DNA of 64,000 nucleotides from contig CAVSRU010000012.1 of the NCBI GenBank assembly GCA_963730535.1, positions 434,001-498,000 on the forward strand, in the 5' to 3' direction. The notes beneath the pieces are model-generated. The model saw only the letters and a list, made by a program, of their open reading frames with translations. It was not told where the DNA came from and ran no database searches. Below are positions 6,881-18,200 of the stretch, in pieces (within the stretch, counting starts at the first letter, position 1; every line of letters starts with the position of its first letter). The stretch is from DASSUW01 sp963730535 (GTDB taxonomy: Bacteria > Actinomycetota > Thermoleophilia > Solirubrobacterales > Solirubrobacteraceae). The translations under genes were made by a program, and so were the position numbers.

Positions 6881-8757
6881 TCACTCGACCGTGACCGTCT
6901 TCGCCAGGTTGCGCGGCTGGTCGACGTTCAGGCCGCGGAACCGCGCCACGCGATAGGCGAGCAGCTGCAGCGGGATGACCGCGAGGATCGGCTGGAGCAT
7001 CCAGTCCGTCCGCGGAACGGTGAGGAGGTCGTCGGCGTGCGGGACCACGCGTGCATCGCCGTCGGTGGCGACGGCGATCACGCGCGCGCCCCTGACGCGG
7101 ACTTCCTGCATGTTCGAGATGACCTTCTCGAGCACCGGCGAGTCGGTCGCGACGACCACGACCGGCGTCCCTTCGTCGAGGAGGGCGATCGGACCGTGCT
7201 TCATCTCCCCCGCCGCGTACGCGTCCGCGGCGATGTAGGAGATCTCCTTCAGCTTCAGGGCACCCTCGAGGCAGACCGCCAGGCCGACATGGCGGCCGAG
7301 GTAGAGGAAGAACTCCGAGCCGTGAACGGCCTCGGCGAGCCGCTCGATCGTGTCGTCCGAGCGCTCGAGCAGCTCGGTGATCGCATGCGGCACCGCCTTC
7401 AGGTCGGCGATCAGCGCGCGCCGGCGCGCAGCCGGAAGCGTGCCCCGGAGCTCGGCGAGCCGCAGTGCGAGCAGGTACATGGCGGCGATCTGCGCGACGA
7501 ACGTCTTGGTCGCGGCCACCGAGATCTCGATCCCCGAGCGGGTGAAGATGACGGCCTCGGCGTCGCGCGTCGCCTGCGAGCCCATCACGTTGGTCACCGC
7601 GATCACGGTCGCGCCGCGCTCCCGCGCCAGGCGCATCGCCGCGAGCGTGTCGGCCGTCTCGCCGGACTGCGTGATGCCGATCACGAGATCGCCCGGACCG
7701 ACGACCGGGTCGCGATAGCGGTACTCGGACGCGATATCCATCTCCACGGGCACGCGCGTCCACTGCTCGAGCGCGTAGCGGCCGATGAGCCCTGCGTGGT
7801 ACGACGTCCCGCAGGCGACGACGACGATCCGCCGGAGGCCCCGCGTCAGCATGTCCTCGAGCCCGTCGAGCTCCGGAAGATCCACGCCGTCGAGACGCAC
7901 CGTGCGGTCGGCGATCGTCTCCGCCACGGCGTCGGCCTGCTCGTGGATCTCCTTGAGCATGTACGTCTCGAAGCCGCCCTTCTCGGCCTCCTCGGCGTCC
8001 CACTCGACGCGCTCGATCGAACGCTCGACCGGCTCGCCGGCGGCGGTCGTGAACTCGACGCCGTCGGCGCGGACGGTCACGATCTCGCCGTTCTCGATGA
8101 GCTGCACGTCGCGCGTGTAGTTGAGGAACGCAGGGATCGCCGAGCCGAGGAACTGCTCACCGTCGCCGCGACCCACGATGAGCGGGCATTCCTTGCGAGC
8201 GCCGACGATGACGCCCGGCTCCTCCGCGGCGACCGCCACGAGCGCGTAATGGCCGCGCAGGCGGTTGTAGGTGCGCCGGACGGCCTCGGTGAGATCGGCG
8301 CCCTCATCGAGCTCCCCAGCGATCATGTGGGCGATGACCTCGACGTCGGTCTCGGACGTGTACTCGGCGCCCTCGGCGAGGAGCTGCTCGCTTGAGCTCC
8401 ATGTAGTTCTCGACGATGCCGTTGACCACGATGTGGACGCGGTTGTCGGAGTCGAAGTGCGGATGCGCGTTCTCCTCGGTGACGCGCCCGTGCGTGGCCC
8501 AGCGAGTGTGGCCGATGCCGGTGGTCGCCGGCGGCGCGGCGACGGCCACGCCACCTGCCCGAGCCGTCCGCGGCCGTTCGGTCGACCGCGGCGCGAAGCG
8601 CGGACAGGTTGCCGACGGCGCGCACGGCGTCGAGCCGGCCGCTCGACTGGACCGTGATCCCGGCCGAGTCGTAGCCGCGGTATTCGAGCTTCTGGAGCCC
8701 CGCCAGGAGGATCTCCTGCACCGAGCGCTGTCCGACGTAGCCGACGATGCCGCACAT
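6881..8757 (-). pseudogene. glmS: Glutamine--fructose-6-phosphate aminotransferase, frame broken by two +1 insertions (probably sequence errors)
   Basis: GlmS makes glucosamine-6-phosphate from fructose-6-P and glutamine, the first step to UDP-GlcNAc. The start MCGIVGYVGQRS supplies the Ntn-type Cys2 nucleophile, followed by KLEYRGYDSAG. The frame then shifts near 8556 into TTGIGHTRWATHGRV and again near 8390 into EQLLAEGAEYTSETD. The remainder is a complete SIS isomerase half (ACGTSYHAG, TQSGETADT, KLKEISYIAADAYAAGEMKHGP, final DQPRNLAKTVTVE). Removing one base at each site gives a normal 624-residue protein. Since glmS is normally essential and both lesions are single-base, base-call errors are likelier than decay. 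It follows glmM with a LamG gene between. Confidence 0.9.
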
Positions 8758-8803
8758 GGGCGCGGATCTTAGCCCGCGAGCAGGTCGATGTCCGGGCCTC
8801 GGC

Positions 8804-9614
8804 TCAGCCGCCCTCGAACCACTCGCGGGCGTCCTCGGGCAGAGGTGCCGCGGGCTCGAGGTCCAGCATCGAGCTGATACGGCCCCAGATCGCGGAGACG
8901 GGCAGCGCCGCCGACCAGAGGCGGATCTCGTCGACATCGCCGCGGAAGGTCAGGTTGCACGCTCCGCGGTACGCGCCGACGTAGAACTCGCGATGGGCGA
9001 GGTCGTACTCGATCCTGCCCTCGTACGCGCGCCCGGTGCCGATCTCCATCCCGTCGACATAGAGCCGGACCATCGGGCCGTCGTACGTCCCGGCCACGTG
9101 GTGCCAGTCTCCGTCCCAGATCGCCGGGCTCACCTGCGGCGACCGGTACCAGCGCTTGCCGTCGTACACGTAGAAGGCCAAGCCGCCGTTGATCGACGTG
9201 TAGAGCCCGAACGACGCCGCCTCGCAGCGGTCGCCGCCCTTGGCGCCGACGTACTTGAACTGGCCGGGCGACCCCGACGCGCGGACCCACGACTCCAGCG
9301 TGACCTTCTGCGGTCGCAGGTCGGCGGTCTCGGGCACCTCGATGAAGTCGTTGCCATCGAGCCGCAGCGCGCTTCCGACGCCGAGCAGGCCGCGGATCCA
9401 GGCCGGATCGCGTGGCGTCGGCGCCGGGGAGCCGGCCGAGGATCCCGTGGTTGCCACGGCCGGAGATGTCGTAGATCTTCTGACCACGGCCCTCCAACAG
9501 GGGCCAGTAGCCGTGAAGCGGCCACTCGCCCGCCGCCAGGGCCGCCGACGGTCCGGCGAGCAGAACGACGATCATGACCAGGAAGCTGCGCGTGACCCGC
9601 GCCGGCCGGCTCAT
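8804..9614 (-). pseudogene. Secreted LamG/concanavalin-like domain protein, frame broken by one +1 insertion
   Basis: The first 28 residues form a signal peptide (FLVMIVVLLAGPSAALAAG). A LamG-type jelly-roll domain follows: YWPLLEGRGQKIYDISGRGN, later LRLDGNDFIEVPETADL, LESWVRASG, FYVYDGKRWY, WHHVAGTYDGPMVRLYVDG and DVDEIRLWSAAL. The frame changes at about 9413; skipping one base gives PGADARDPAWIRG, matching PGADDNDPTWIKG in the paralogue at 21.9-22.7 kb. The corrected protein has 269 residues. It probably binds carbohydrate or another surface ligand outside the cell. It lies between glmM and glmS, an unusual place for a secreted protein. Confidence 0.8.
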
Positions 9615-9673
9615 GTACGAAGCATGAAGCTGGCCGCGCCGTCGCGTACCGCCCGAACGTCGAGTTCGTGCGC

Positions 9674-10987
9674 TTACCGCGCGTCTTCGAGGGCGGCGAC
9701 GAGCCGCCGGCACACCGAGTCCGCCTCGTCGGCGCTCGGAGCTTCGACCATGACGCGGACCAGCGGCTCGGTGCCGCTGGGGCGGACGAGCACCCGCCCG
9801 TGACCCTCGAGGGCCGCGTTCTCGCGCGCGACCTGAGCGTCGACCGCGCCGACCGCCTGCGTGAGAGCGGCCTGATCCGGCACGCGGACGTTCACCAGAC
9901 GCTGCGGGAGCTTCTCCATCGCGTGGCGCTCGTGCAGGTCGCCGCTCCCGAGCGCCTCCATGGCCAGCAGCGCCGCGGCGATGCCATCGCCGGACGGCAC
10001 GAAGGCCATGTCGATGATGTGGCCGGACTGCTCGCCGCCGAGGCGCCACGACCGCTCGCGCAGGGCCTCCAGCACGTAGCGGTCGCCGACCGGCGTGGTC
10101 GCGACGTCGATGCCGCGGGCCGCCATCGCCTGGTGGAAGCCGAAGTTCGTCATCACGGTCACGGCGACACCGTCGACGCCGAGGTGGTCCGCCGCCAGGG
10201 CGATCAGCTCGTCCCCGTCGACGACCGTCCCCGTGCGGTCGACCGCGAGCACGCGATCGCCGTCGCCGTCGAAGGCGAACCCCGCGTCGTGGTCCGCCAT
10301 CGCCGCGCGCAGGTGGTCGAGGTGGGTCGAGCCGCAGCCGGCGTTGATGTTGCGGCCGTTGGGCTCCACCGCTGTCACCGTCACGTCGGCGCCGAGCCGC
10401 CGGAAGATCTCCGGCGCGGCCTCGTACGTGGCGCCGTTGGCGCAGTCGAGCACGATCCTCCGGCCACTGAGGTCGAGCGCGGCGAAGCGCTCCTCCAGGG
10501 CGTCGAGGTAGTCCGCCAGAGCGCCGTCGATGCGCCGGACGCCGCCGACCCGCGGCGCGGGCGGATGCTCCTCGATGAGCCGCTCGATCTCGAGCTCTGT
10601 GGCGTCGTCGAGCTTGAAGCCGTCGCCGCCGAAGAACTTGATGCCGTTGTCCTCGAATGGGTTGTGGGAGGCGGACAGCACGACCGCGAGGTCGTAGCCG
10701 TGCCGCCTCAGCAGCAACGGCGCGGCTGGAGTGGGAAGGACGCCGCCCAGCAGCGCCTCGCCCCCGGCCGCCGCGACGCCGGCCGCCACCGCGGCTTCGA
10801 GCATCGCGCCCGACTCGCGCGTGTCACGGATCACGAGCACGCGTGCCGGCGCGTCGCTCTGGATCCGGGCCGTCGCGGCACGGGCCAGGGCGAGGGCGAG
10901 CTCGGCGGAGAGGAACTCCCCCGCGATGCCCCGTACCCCGTCCGTGCCGAAGAGCCGACGCGCAGCCGTGCCGGCGGCCGCAGGCAC
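9674..10987 (-). CDS. glmM: Phosphoglucosamine mutase
   Basis: GlmM converts glucosamine-6-phosphate to glucosamine-1-phosphate, the second step to UDP-GlcNAc. The 437-residue protein matches family length and has all signatures: RLFGTDGVRG near the N-terminus, the phosphoserine loop LSASHNPFEDNGIKFF (residues ~97-112), the metal loop FDGDGDR (near 241), GGEQSGH, and the C-terminal phosphate-binding RPSGTEPLVRVMVE. Start is GTG at 10987, sharing one base with the rpsI TAG stop, so it is tightly coupled to rplM-rpsI, an arrangement common in Actinobacteria and Firmicutes. Confidence 0.97.
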   Translation of the reverse strand: MPAAAGTAARRLFGTDGVRGIAGEFLSAELALALARAATARIQSDAPARVLVIRDTRESGAMLEAAVAAGVAAAGGEALLGGVLPTPAAPLLLRRHGYDLAVVLSASHNPFEDNGIKFFGGDGFKLDDATELEIERLIEEHPPAPRVGGVRRIDGALADYLDALEERFAALDLSGRRIVLDCANGATYEAAPEIFRRLGADVTVTAVEPNGRNINAGCGSTHLDHLRAAMADHDAGFAFDGDGDRVLAVDRTGTVVDGDELIALAADHLGVDGVAVTVMTNFGFHQAMAARGIDVATTPVGDRYVLEALRERSWRLGGEQSGHIIDMAFVPSGDGIAAALLAMEALGSGDLHERHAMEKLPQRLVNVRVPDQAALTQAVGAVDAQVARENAALEGHGRVLVRPSGTEPLVRVMVEAPSADEADSVCRRLVAALEDAR

Positions 10988-11787
10988 TACCGCTTCGAGA
11001 ACTGCGGCCGCTTGCGGGCCTTCTTGAGGCCGGCCTTCTTGCGCTCCTTGACGCGCGGGTCGCGCGTGAGGAAGCCGCGGCGCTTGAGCTCCGAGCGCAG
11101 ATTCGGGTCCGCCTCGATCAGCGCGCGCGAGATGCCGTGGCGCAGCGCGCCGGCCTGCGAGGAGACGCCGCCGCCGTGCATCAGGGCCACGACGTCCATG
11201 CGGCTCTCGTAGCCGACCGTCTCGAGCGGCTGGCGGATGTTGCGCTGCAGCGTGAAGCGCGGGAAGTGCTGCTCGAGCGTGCGGCCGTTGATGGCGTAGA
11301 CGCCGGTGCCCGGCTTGAGGATCACCCGCGCGACCGCCGTCTTGCGCTTGCCCGTGGCCGTGTAGCGGGCGCCCGCCGCGAGGTCGATCGACGCCTCGGT
11401 GATCGGCTGCGGCTCGGCGTCCTCGTCGGCGAAGGCGTCCTCGGGCTCCTCGTCGCCCTCCTCGCTCCAGCGCGACTCGGCGTCGAGCCGGTCGTCGTCG
11501 CGCACGATGTCGACCTCGAGGTCGATGCCGGGGATCTCCGGCTTCACGCGCGGGGTCGCCTCGACCTCCTCGAGCTCGTCCTCGGCAGGGGCGGCCGCCT
11601 GGGGCTGCTCGGCGGGTGCCTCGGGCTCGGGGGCCTCAGCCTCGGGCGCCTCAGCCTCGGGCGCCTCAGCCTCGGGCGCCTCCGCCTGGGGCGCCTCGGC
11701 CTCTGGCTCGTCGGCGGGGGCCTGCTCGGCCTCGGTCGTCTCGGGCTCGAGCTCCTCGGGCTCGTTACCGCGGTTGTCCTCGGCCAT
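10987..11787 (-). CDS. rpsI: 30S ribosomal protein S9 with a long acidic N-terminal extension
   Basis: Residues ~138-266 are a complete S9: TATGKRKTAVARVILKPG, QRNIRQPLETVGYE, MHGGGVSSQAGALRHGISRAL, and the invariant end KKARKRPQFSKR, whose arginine tail reaches the P-site tRNA. The first ~137 residues are an acidic, Glu/Ala/Pro-rich, low-complexity region with repeated EAEAP units and no predicted fold. Typical S9 is about 130 residues; this protein has 266. Actinobacterial S9 proteins often have some N-terminal extension, but this one is long. ATG at 11787 directly follows the rplM stop. Confidence 0.95.
   Translation of the reverse strand: MAEDNRGNEPEELEPETTEAEQAPADEPEAEAPQAEAPEAEAPEAEAPEAEAPEPEAPAEQPQAAAPAEDELEEVEATPRVKPEIPGIDLEVDIVRDDDRLDAESRWSEEGDEEPEDAFADEDAEPQPITEASIDLAAGARYTATGKRKTAVARVILKPGTGVYAINGRTLEQHFPRFTLQRNIRQPLETVGYESRMDVVALMHGGGVSSQAGALRHGISRALIEADPNLRSELKRRGFLTRDPRVKERKKAGLKKARKRPQFSKR
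11620..11715 (-). repeat. Tandem 15-bp repeats encoding EAEAP units in S9
   Basis: The plus strand shows about four consecutive 15-bp units close to GCCTCAGCCTCGGGC between ~11633 and 11695, flanked by degenerate copies. They encode repeated Glu-Ala-Glu-Ala-Pro in the S9 extension. Near-identical copies suggest recent slippage expansion, so copy number may vary between strains. Confidence 0.75.
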
Positions 11788-12221
11788 CAGGCTTCGATCT
11801 CCATCGGTTGCGGCTTCTGCGCCTCGTGCGGATGCTCGGGACCGGCGTAGATCTTGAGCTTGGTCAGCTGCTTGCGGGCGAGGCGGTTCTTGGGGAGCAT
11901 GCCGCGCACGGCGAGGCGGATGACCTCTTCGGGGCGGCGCTCGAGCATGTCGTTCAGCGTGCGCGTCTTGAGCCCGCCGGGATACCCCGAGTGGCGGTGG
12001 TAGAGCTTCTCCTGGCGCTTGGCGCCGGTGACCGCGATCTTCTCGGCGTTGACCACGACCACGAAGTCGCCCGTGTCCACGTGCGGGGTGTACGTCGGCT
12101 TGCGCTTGCCGCGCAGCGCGTCGGCGATCTGGGTCGCCAGACGGCCAAGGGTCTTGCCCTCGGCGTCGACGAGCAGCCAGTTGCGCTCACGGTCCTTCGG
12201 GGTGGCGACGTAGGTCTTCAA
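11787..12221 (-). CDS. rplM: 50S ribosomal protein L13
   Basis: This 144-residue protein is a full-length L13: KTYVATPKDRERNWLLVDAE, GKTLGRLATQIADALRGK, DTGDFVVVVNAEKI, KLYHRHSGYPGG and AVRGMLPKNRLAR. The start is TTG at 12221, because the family N-terminus begins MKTYV and the only nearby ATG (12236) is out of frame. It precedes rpsI, the universal rplM-rpsI pair. Upstream lies the end of a giant secreted-protein gene, only 29 bp away, so the ribosomal operon promoter must be inside or right behind that gene. Confidence 0.95.
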   Translation of the reverse strand: MKTYVATPKDRERNWLLVDAEGKTLGRLATQIADALRGKRKPTYTPHVDTGDFVVVVNAEKIAVTGAKRQEKLYHRHSGYPGGLKTRTLNDMLERRPEEVIRLAVRGMLPKNRLARKQLTKLKIYAGPEHPHEAQKPQPMEIEA

Positions 12222-12232
12222 GGCGGCCGACC

Positions 12233-12238
12233 ATGATA
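12233..12238 (-). promoter_or_regulatory. Possible -10 element for rplM
   Basis: On the minus strand TATCAT ends 11 nt before the TTG start of rplM. If used, the transcript would begin only a few bases before the start codon and be nearly leaderless, which is common in Actinobacteria. No clear -35 is seen. Weak evidence. Confidence 0.25.
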
Positions 12239-12250
12239 GCCGCGGCCGCG

Positions 12251-15200
12251 TCAGGGGCGGACGTACGTGATCTTCATCTGGTCGCCGGACGAGAAGCCGT
12301 TCGTCGTCGCGGTGCAGCGGACACGCACGCGGATCTCGCCCGTCGGGCTCACGTAGCCACCGGCGGCGCCGGGCGGGGCGAGGTTGGCGATCGTCACGTC
12401 GGCGGTGCTGACGGCGCGAGAGTCGAACTGCTGCCACGTGCTGTCGCTCCACCGCCAGGCGGCCAGGGTCTGCGTGCACGAGCGGGAGTTGCGGCCGACG
12501 TACGTCACCCGGAGGTCGCCGGCGCCGGCCGGCGCGCCGGTGAACGAGCCGTACCACGCGCTGGTGCGGGTGCCCGTCGTCGTGGAGTTCACGCGGTAGA
12601 AGACGTTGTCGTCGGCGGTGAGCGCCGCCGCGGTGCCCTCGCGGAAGGTGCCCGACTCGATCGCGGTGGTGGCCGGGAAGGCCGTCACCGGGATCGCGAA
12701 CGTCGCCGGCGGGCTGGCGGCCGCTGGAGCGGTCGTCGCGTTGCTCGAGGCGTCGGTCGAGCGCACGCGGTAGTGGTACGTCGTCCCCGCCGTGAGCCCC
12801 GTGAGGCGGACGCTGTGGGCGGTGACGGCGGCGGCGTCGGACGCGTTCTGGGTCAGCGCCGTGGGCGAGGTGCCGTAGTCGACGCGCGAGTCCGACGCCT
12901 CGTCGGTGGTCCACGTCACCGTCGCCGTCCCGTCGGCCGCCCCGACCGCCGCGACGTTCGAGATGGCGGGCGCCGTCGTGTCAGGCGCGTAGCTCGCCGC
13001 ATACGTGCCGCTGCTGGCGGTGAAGAACGCGTAGTCGACGCCCTTGATGGTCTCGCGCGTGAAGGTGATCGGTGCCCCGTCGCGCGTCATGCCCGTGAGC
13101 GCCTTGCCGGCGAAGGCCGCCGGGACCATGCCGCGAAGCGCAGTGGCCCCCGCGCCGACGGCGACGCGGAAGCTCAGCACGTCGTTGCTGTAGGCGATCG
13201 CCTGGAACGCCGACGTGTTGCGGCCGTCGAGCCAGGTCTTCATCTGGCGTGCGGAGACCACGGGAATGCCGCGGGCCTTGGCCGAGGCGACGATCGCGTC
13301 CGCGCCCGAGGACGACGTCTGATCCGTGTGCATGTTCGCGTTGAACGCGCCGTAGTAGCCCGTGCTCCCGATCGCGCGGTCGAGCAGCGTGTTGATCGTG
13401 AACGGGAACGTCTGGCCGGACTCGTCGGTCATCTGGGTCGTCGACTGGTAGACGTCGATCATCGTGCCGTCCGTCTTGGCGAAGCGCATCGGCATCCCCG
13501 AGCCGGTGAACATGCCGGGCACGTTGTTCACCCAGCCCGGCGGCCAGTAGTAGTAGTTGCCGTCGAGCCGCATGCCGTGCGCGAGCTCGAGCTCCGGCGT
13601 CCCGGACCAGTCGCTCCAGGCGATGCAGTGCGTGCGGTTCGTGTCCGGCGCCTGGAGGCTCGAGTAGCGCGCGCTCCAGTCGATGAGCTGGTCCGTGATG
13701 TCGGCCTCGAGCGACTGCCTGGTGTAGTCGGCGCAGCCCGTGTTGACGTGCAGGCCGACCTCGAAGCCCTGGTTCGTGTAGCTCACGCCCTGGGCGTTGG
13801 TCAGCGGCGAGTTGGGATAGACGTACGAGCTGCCGCGGATGCACTCCCACTGGGCGACGTTGCATCCGGCCGGGCTGGCCGCGATGAACTGGTCGAAGCG
13901 CCCGGCCGTGCCGCCGCCGGCGTGGTCGTCGCCCGTCATGATCACCGCCGCCTTGACGCCGCGCGGGAAGTACCAGAACCGCGGCATCGGCTTCTTGTCG
14001 GCGGTCAGCACGCCGAGCAGGTTCGCGAGCAGGCGCTGCTGCTCGTCGGCCTGCGGGACGGCCACCTTGCTGAGGTCGACCCAGTCCGGCTGGGGGTCGA
14101 AGGCCGCATCGCCGTAGAACAGGTCGTCGGAGCGGATCGGCGCCTCGCCGTCGCGCTCCTGGCCCGCCCACGCCGGGTTGCCCTGGCGCGTGTAGACGAC
14201 CGAGCGCGCGAGGTCGTACGTGAAGGCCGCGGCGCGCCCGCCGGCGGTCCCGACGCTGCGCATGGTGACCGCCGGCGAGGCCGTCGCCGCCGCCGCGGTC
14301 GTGTAGAGGTCGGCCACGCTGGTGGCGCCGTTGAGCGTGTAGCGGTCGGCGGTCCCGTGGAACTGCATCGTCTGCGAGACGATCCCGGTGCCCGGCTGCT
14401 TCGTCGCGTCGACCCGCATGTACGCGTTCGACAGCGTCGAGCCGGCGTCGGTGAGCCCCATCAGCCCCGCGAGCTGCTTGTCGGGCCGCATGGCGACCAG
14501 GTCGCCGCCACTGGTGACCCAGTCGCTGAGCATCGTGGCCTGCCCGGCGGTGAGCGCGATATCGCCGAGGATCGCCACGTCGAAGCCGGTGAGGTTCGCC
14601 GGGGTGACGTTGCCGATGTCGCGCACCGTGAACGCGTTCAGGCCCTCGGCGCGCAGGATCTCGGCGTAGTAGCGCGTGAACGGGTTCGACCCCTTGGCGA
14701 TCACGAGGATCGGACCGCCGGGGCCCTCGTCCGGGCCCGGCCCCGGCGCCGCCGCCGTCGTGAACGACCACGTGACGTCGTTCGCCAGCGCGTTGTCGGC
14801 GCGGTCCTTGACGCCCGCGCTGCCGCCCTTGACCGTCGCGGTGTAGCGCGTGGAGTCCTCGAGCGAGCTCTGCGGATCCAGCGTCGCCGTGCGCGAGACG
14901 CTGTCGTAGGACACCGCGGCGGGCACCAGCGCGCCGGACGGGTCACGCAGGAGGAACGTGCTCGGATCGATGCTCGCCTGGTTCATCGCCTCGTTGAAGC
15001 TCGCGCTCACGTTGGTCGCGGCGGGCACGGCGTCGGCATCCGGGGCCGGAAGGCGGCCGGTGACGGTCGGCGGGGTGGTGTCGGGGGCGGTTGTGGTCTC
15101 GAACACCACGTCCACCCAGTAGCCCTCGGACTGGTACGTGCCGGTCGGGAACGTCCCGCTCGGCCCGTAGCCATAGACGCCGTTGCCGCCGTCCTCCCCG

Positions 15201-18200
15201 TCGCGGAGCGCGCGCAGCGGCGGGTTGTCCACGCCGGCGGTGGCGAACTGGCTGCTGTTCACCGAGTACCGGCCGTTCGGCGCGTGGTAGCTGGCGACGT
15301 AGGTGGTGTTCGCGGTCACCGCGACCGGCGTGGAGAGGCTCACCTGCTGCCAGCCGCTCGCGGTCTCGTTGGTGAACGTCGCCGTGGCCAGCAGCTGCCC
15401 GGTACGCGTCCACAGGTGCCCGACGTGGGTACCGGTGTTCGCCGTGCTCTTGTGGAAGCGCAGCCCGGTGATGAACCCGTCGACCTCCGCGCGGAACCTC
15501 ACCCCGACCTCCACCGAGCCGGTGTCGGAGTCGGTGCGGGAAGGCGTCGCGGAGGGCGCCCAGATGCTGCACGGGCAGCCGAACTGAGAAGCCGCACGGG
15601 TCGTGAACGTCCAGCTGTCGTCGGCGGCCAGGGCGTTGCCCGCGGCGTCCTTGACCCCGGCCGAGCCGCCCTTGACGGTCGCCGTGTAGGTGGTCGAGGC
15701 CGCCAGCGCCGCCGTCGGGTCGAGCGTCGCAGTCTGGCTGGCGGCGTCATAGGTCACGCTGGCCGGGACCGTCGCGCCGGACGGGTCTCGCAGCACGACG
15801 GTGTTCGCGTTGACCGTCGTCGCGGTCAGCCCCTCGTTGAACGTGGCCCTGACGTTGTCCGATGCAGCCACGTTCGTCGCCCCGCGACCCGGGCTCACCG
15901 ACGTGATCTGGGGGGCCGTCGTGTCAACGCCGGTCTCGAACACCACGTCGACCCAGTAGTTCTCGGAGCGCCAGGTGCTGGCCGGGAACGTGCCGCTCGG
16001 CCCGTACTCGTAGAGACCGTTGCCGCCGTCCTCGCCGTCGCGCAGGGCACGGAGCGGGCCGCTGTCGACGCCCGTGGAGAGGAAGTAGTCGACGTTGCTG
16101 GCGTAGTTGCCGTTCGGCGCGTGGTACGAGGCGATGTACGTGACGCCCGGCGTGACGTCGACCGGCGTCGCGAACCGGGCCTCCTGCCAGCCCGTCGCCG
16201 TCTCGTTGGTGAACGTGACGGTGGCGAGCAGGCCCCCGGTGCGGGTCCAGAGGTGACCGACGTGGGTGCCGGTGTTCGTCGAGCCCTTGTAGAAGCGGAT
16301 GCCGGCGATCCGGCCCGCGGTCGTCGCACGGAACTTGACGCCGACCTCGACCGCGCTGCTGTCGGTGGTCTCGGCGGGCTTGGCGGGCGTCGTGCTCGGC
16401 GCCCAGATGTTGCACGGGCACGCCTGGTTGCCGCTCCCGGCCGTCACCGTCACCCCGGGGCCGGCGGTCTCGAGGTTGCCGCTGTCGTCGACGGCCCGGC
16501 TGCGGAGCGTGTACGTGCCCGACGAGCCGGCCGTCCACGTGTAGGTCCAGCTCTCACGGCCGGAGGCCGGATGCCACGTCAACCCGTTGTCGGTCGACAC
16601 CTCGACGCCGCCCACGACCCCGCCGCCCGCGTCGGACGCCGTGCCGCTGATCGTCACCTGGCTGCCCGGCTGGACGGAGCTGTTGTTCGCCGGCGACGTG
16701 ATCGTCGAGGTGGGAGCCGTGGCATCGGCCGTGGGCGTGGGTGCGGTCAGGCCCGTCTGCAGCGTGCCGGGCTGGCTGCCCATGTCGGCCAGCAGGTTCG
16801 CCGTGGCCTGCTGCATGCGGACGTCGGCCGCCGCGCTGCCGCGGTCGTGGCTCGCGTCGAGCCCCCAGGCCCACTGCACCGTCCCGGCGCCGAACACCCG
16901 CGCGCCGCTCGGCGCCTTGTAGAGCGTCATCCGGTGCACGGCGGTCCCGCTGCCGAAGGTCGAGCCGTAGTCGGTCAGCACCGGCGCGCCGGTGACGGTC
17001 GTGGTCGACATCCGGAAGGAGCCGGCGGGCCGGTGCCCGTTGTCGATGTCCTCGTCCCACTCGTAGCCGAGCGTGCCGGTGGGCAGCGTCGCCGTCGCGC
17101 CGGCCGCCTGCGTGGCGATCGTCGTGTTGCGCCAGAAGCGCATCTTGCCGTCGGCGGCCGGGACGCGGATCGCGGTCGTGGCGCCGTCGTTGACGGTGAA
17201 CAGCTGGCCGGTCAGCGCGTTCTCCGGCCGGCCGCCGTCGGCCGGCGGGCTGAACCGCGGGTCGCGCCAGGTGCCGGTCCAGACACCCGGCTGCGGATCG
17301 ATCTTCGCGTTCGCGTGCGTCTCCTTGTAGCGAGACCAGCGTCCGGAAGTTGTTCTCCCAGCGGGTCTTCCAGAACACCTCGTTGCCGCTGAAGAACGCC
17401 ATGTGCACGCCCGCCGCGCGCGCCGCCTCCCAGTTCGCGCGCTGGCCGCCGGACCAGTACTCGTCGTGCCCGACCGAGAGCAGCGCCCGGTGCTCGAGCA
17501 GCTCGGGCCCAAGGCGGTCGCTGTCGACGCCCGTGAAGTAGGAGACGTTGTAACCGTTGCGCTCGAGCCACCGGACCATCGGGTACTCGGCGTTGAACAC
17601 CCAGTCCTCGGGCCCGGTGCCACGCGTGGTGAACGGCCGGTTGTAGCTCACCTTGTAGGCGCGGCCGGCGGGCGAGCCGGTGTAGAGGGAGTTGCCGCCG
17701 TACTCGTTGTAGGCCTGCCAGGTGGTGTCCGAGGTCTGGAAGAGCACGTCGGCGCGGCCGTCGTCGTCGCGGACGATGAACGGGATGTGGCTCGATCCCG
17801 TGGTGCCGTCCTCACGCACCAGCTTCGCGAGGTAGATGCCCGAGACCGCGTCGTTCGGCACGATCCAGAGCACGGACACCGCCCAGTTGCCGCAATCGAT
17901 GAGGCCGGTGGCGGCGGTCGTCACGCAGTTGGGCTGGCTCTGCGGAAGCAGGACCGTGGGCCGCACGGTCGCGACCTTGCGGGCGCCCATGCCCGCGTAG
18001 TAGCCCATGCGGTAGATGTCGATCCGGTAGGCGGTCGCGGGGGTGTCGACCTTGAACGAGACCGTCCCGCCCTGGTCGACGCTGATGTCGGTCGCGAAGC
18101 CCTGGATCGCCGCGGAGCCGGAGCCGCTGACATCCCACTCGCTCGCAGGGTTGCCGGCCTTGGTGTTCTCGCAGGCGACGGGGTTGGTGACCGGCACGTC

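Noticed and set aside
6881..8757. glmS as separate amidotransferase and isomerase genes
   Set aside because: The pieces join exactly into one canonical GlmS when two single bases are removed, and the internal fragments lack their own start signals.
12233..17392. 1,719-residue open frame antisense to the giant secreted gene
   Set aside because: High-GC shadow frame: Arg/Gly/Val-rich, no domain or signal, while the minus strand encodes recognisable domains throughout.
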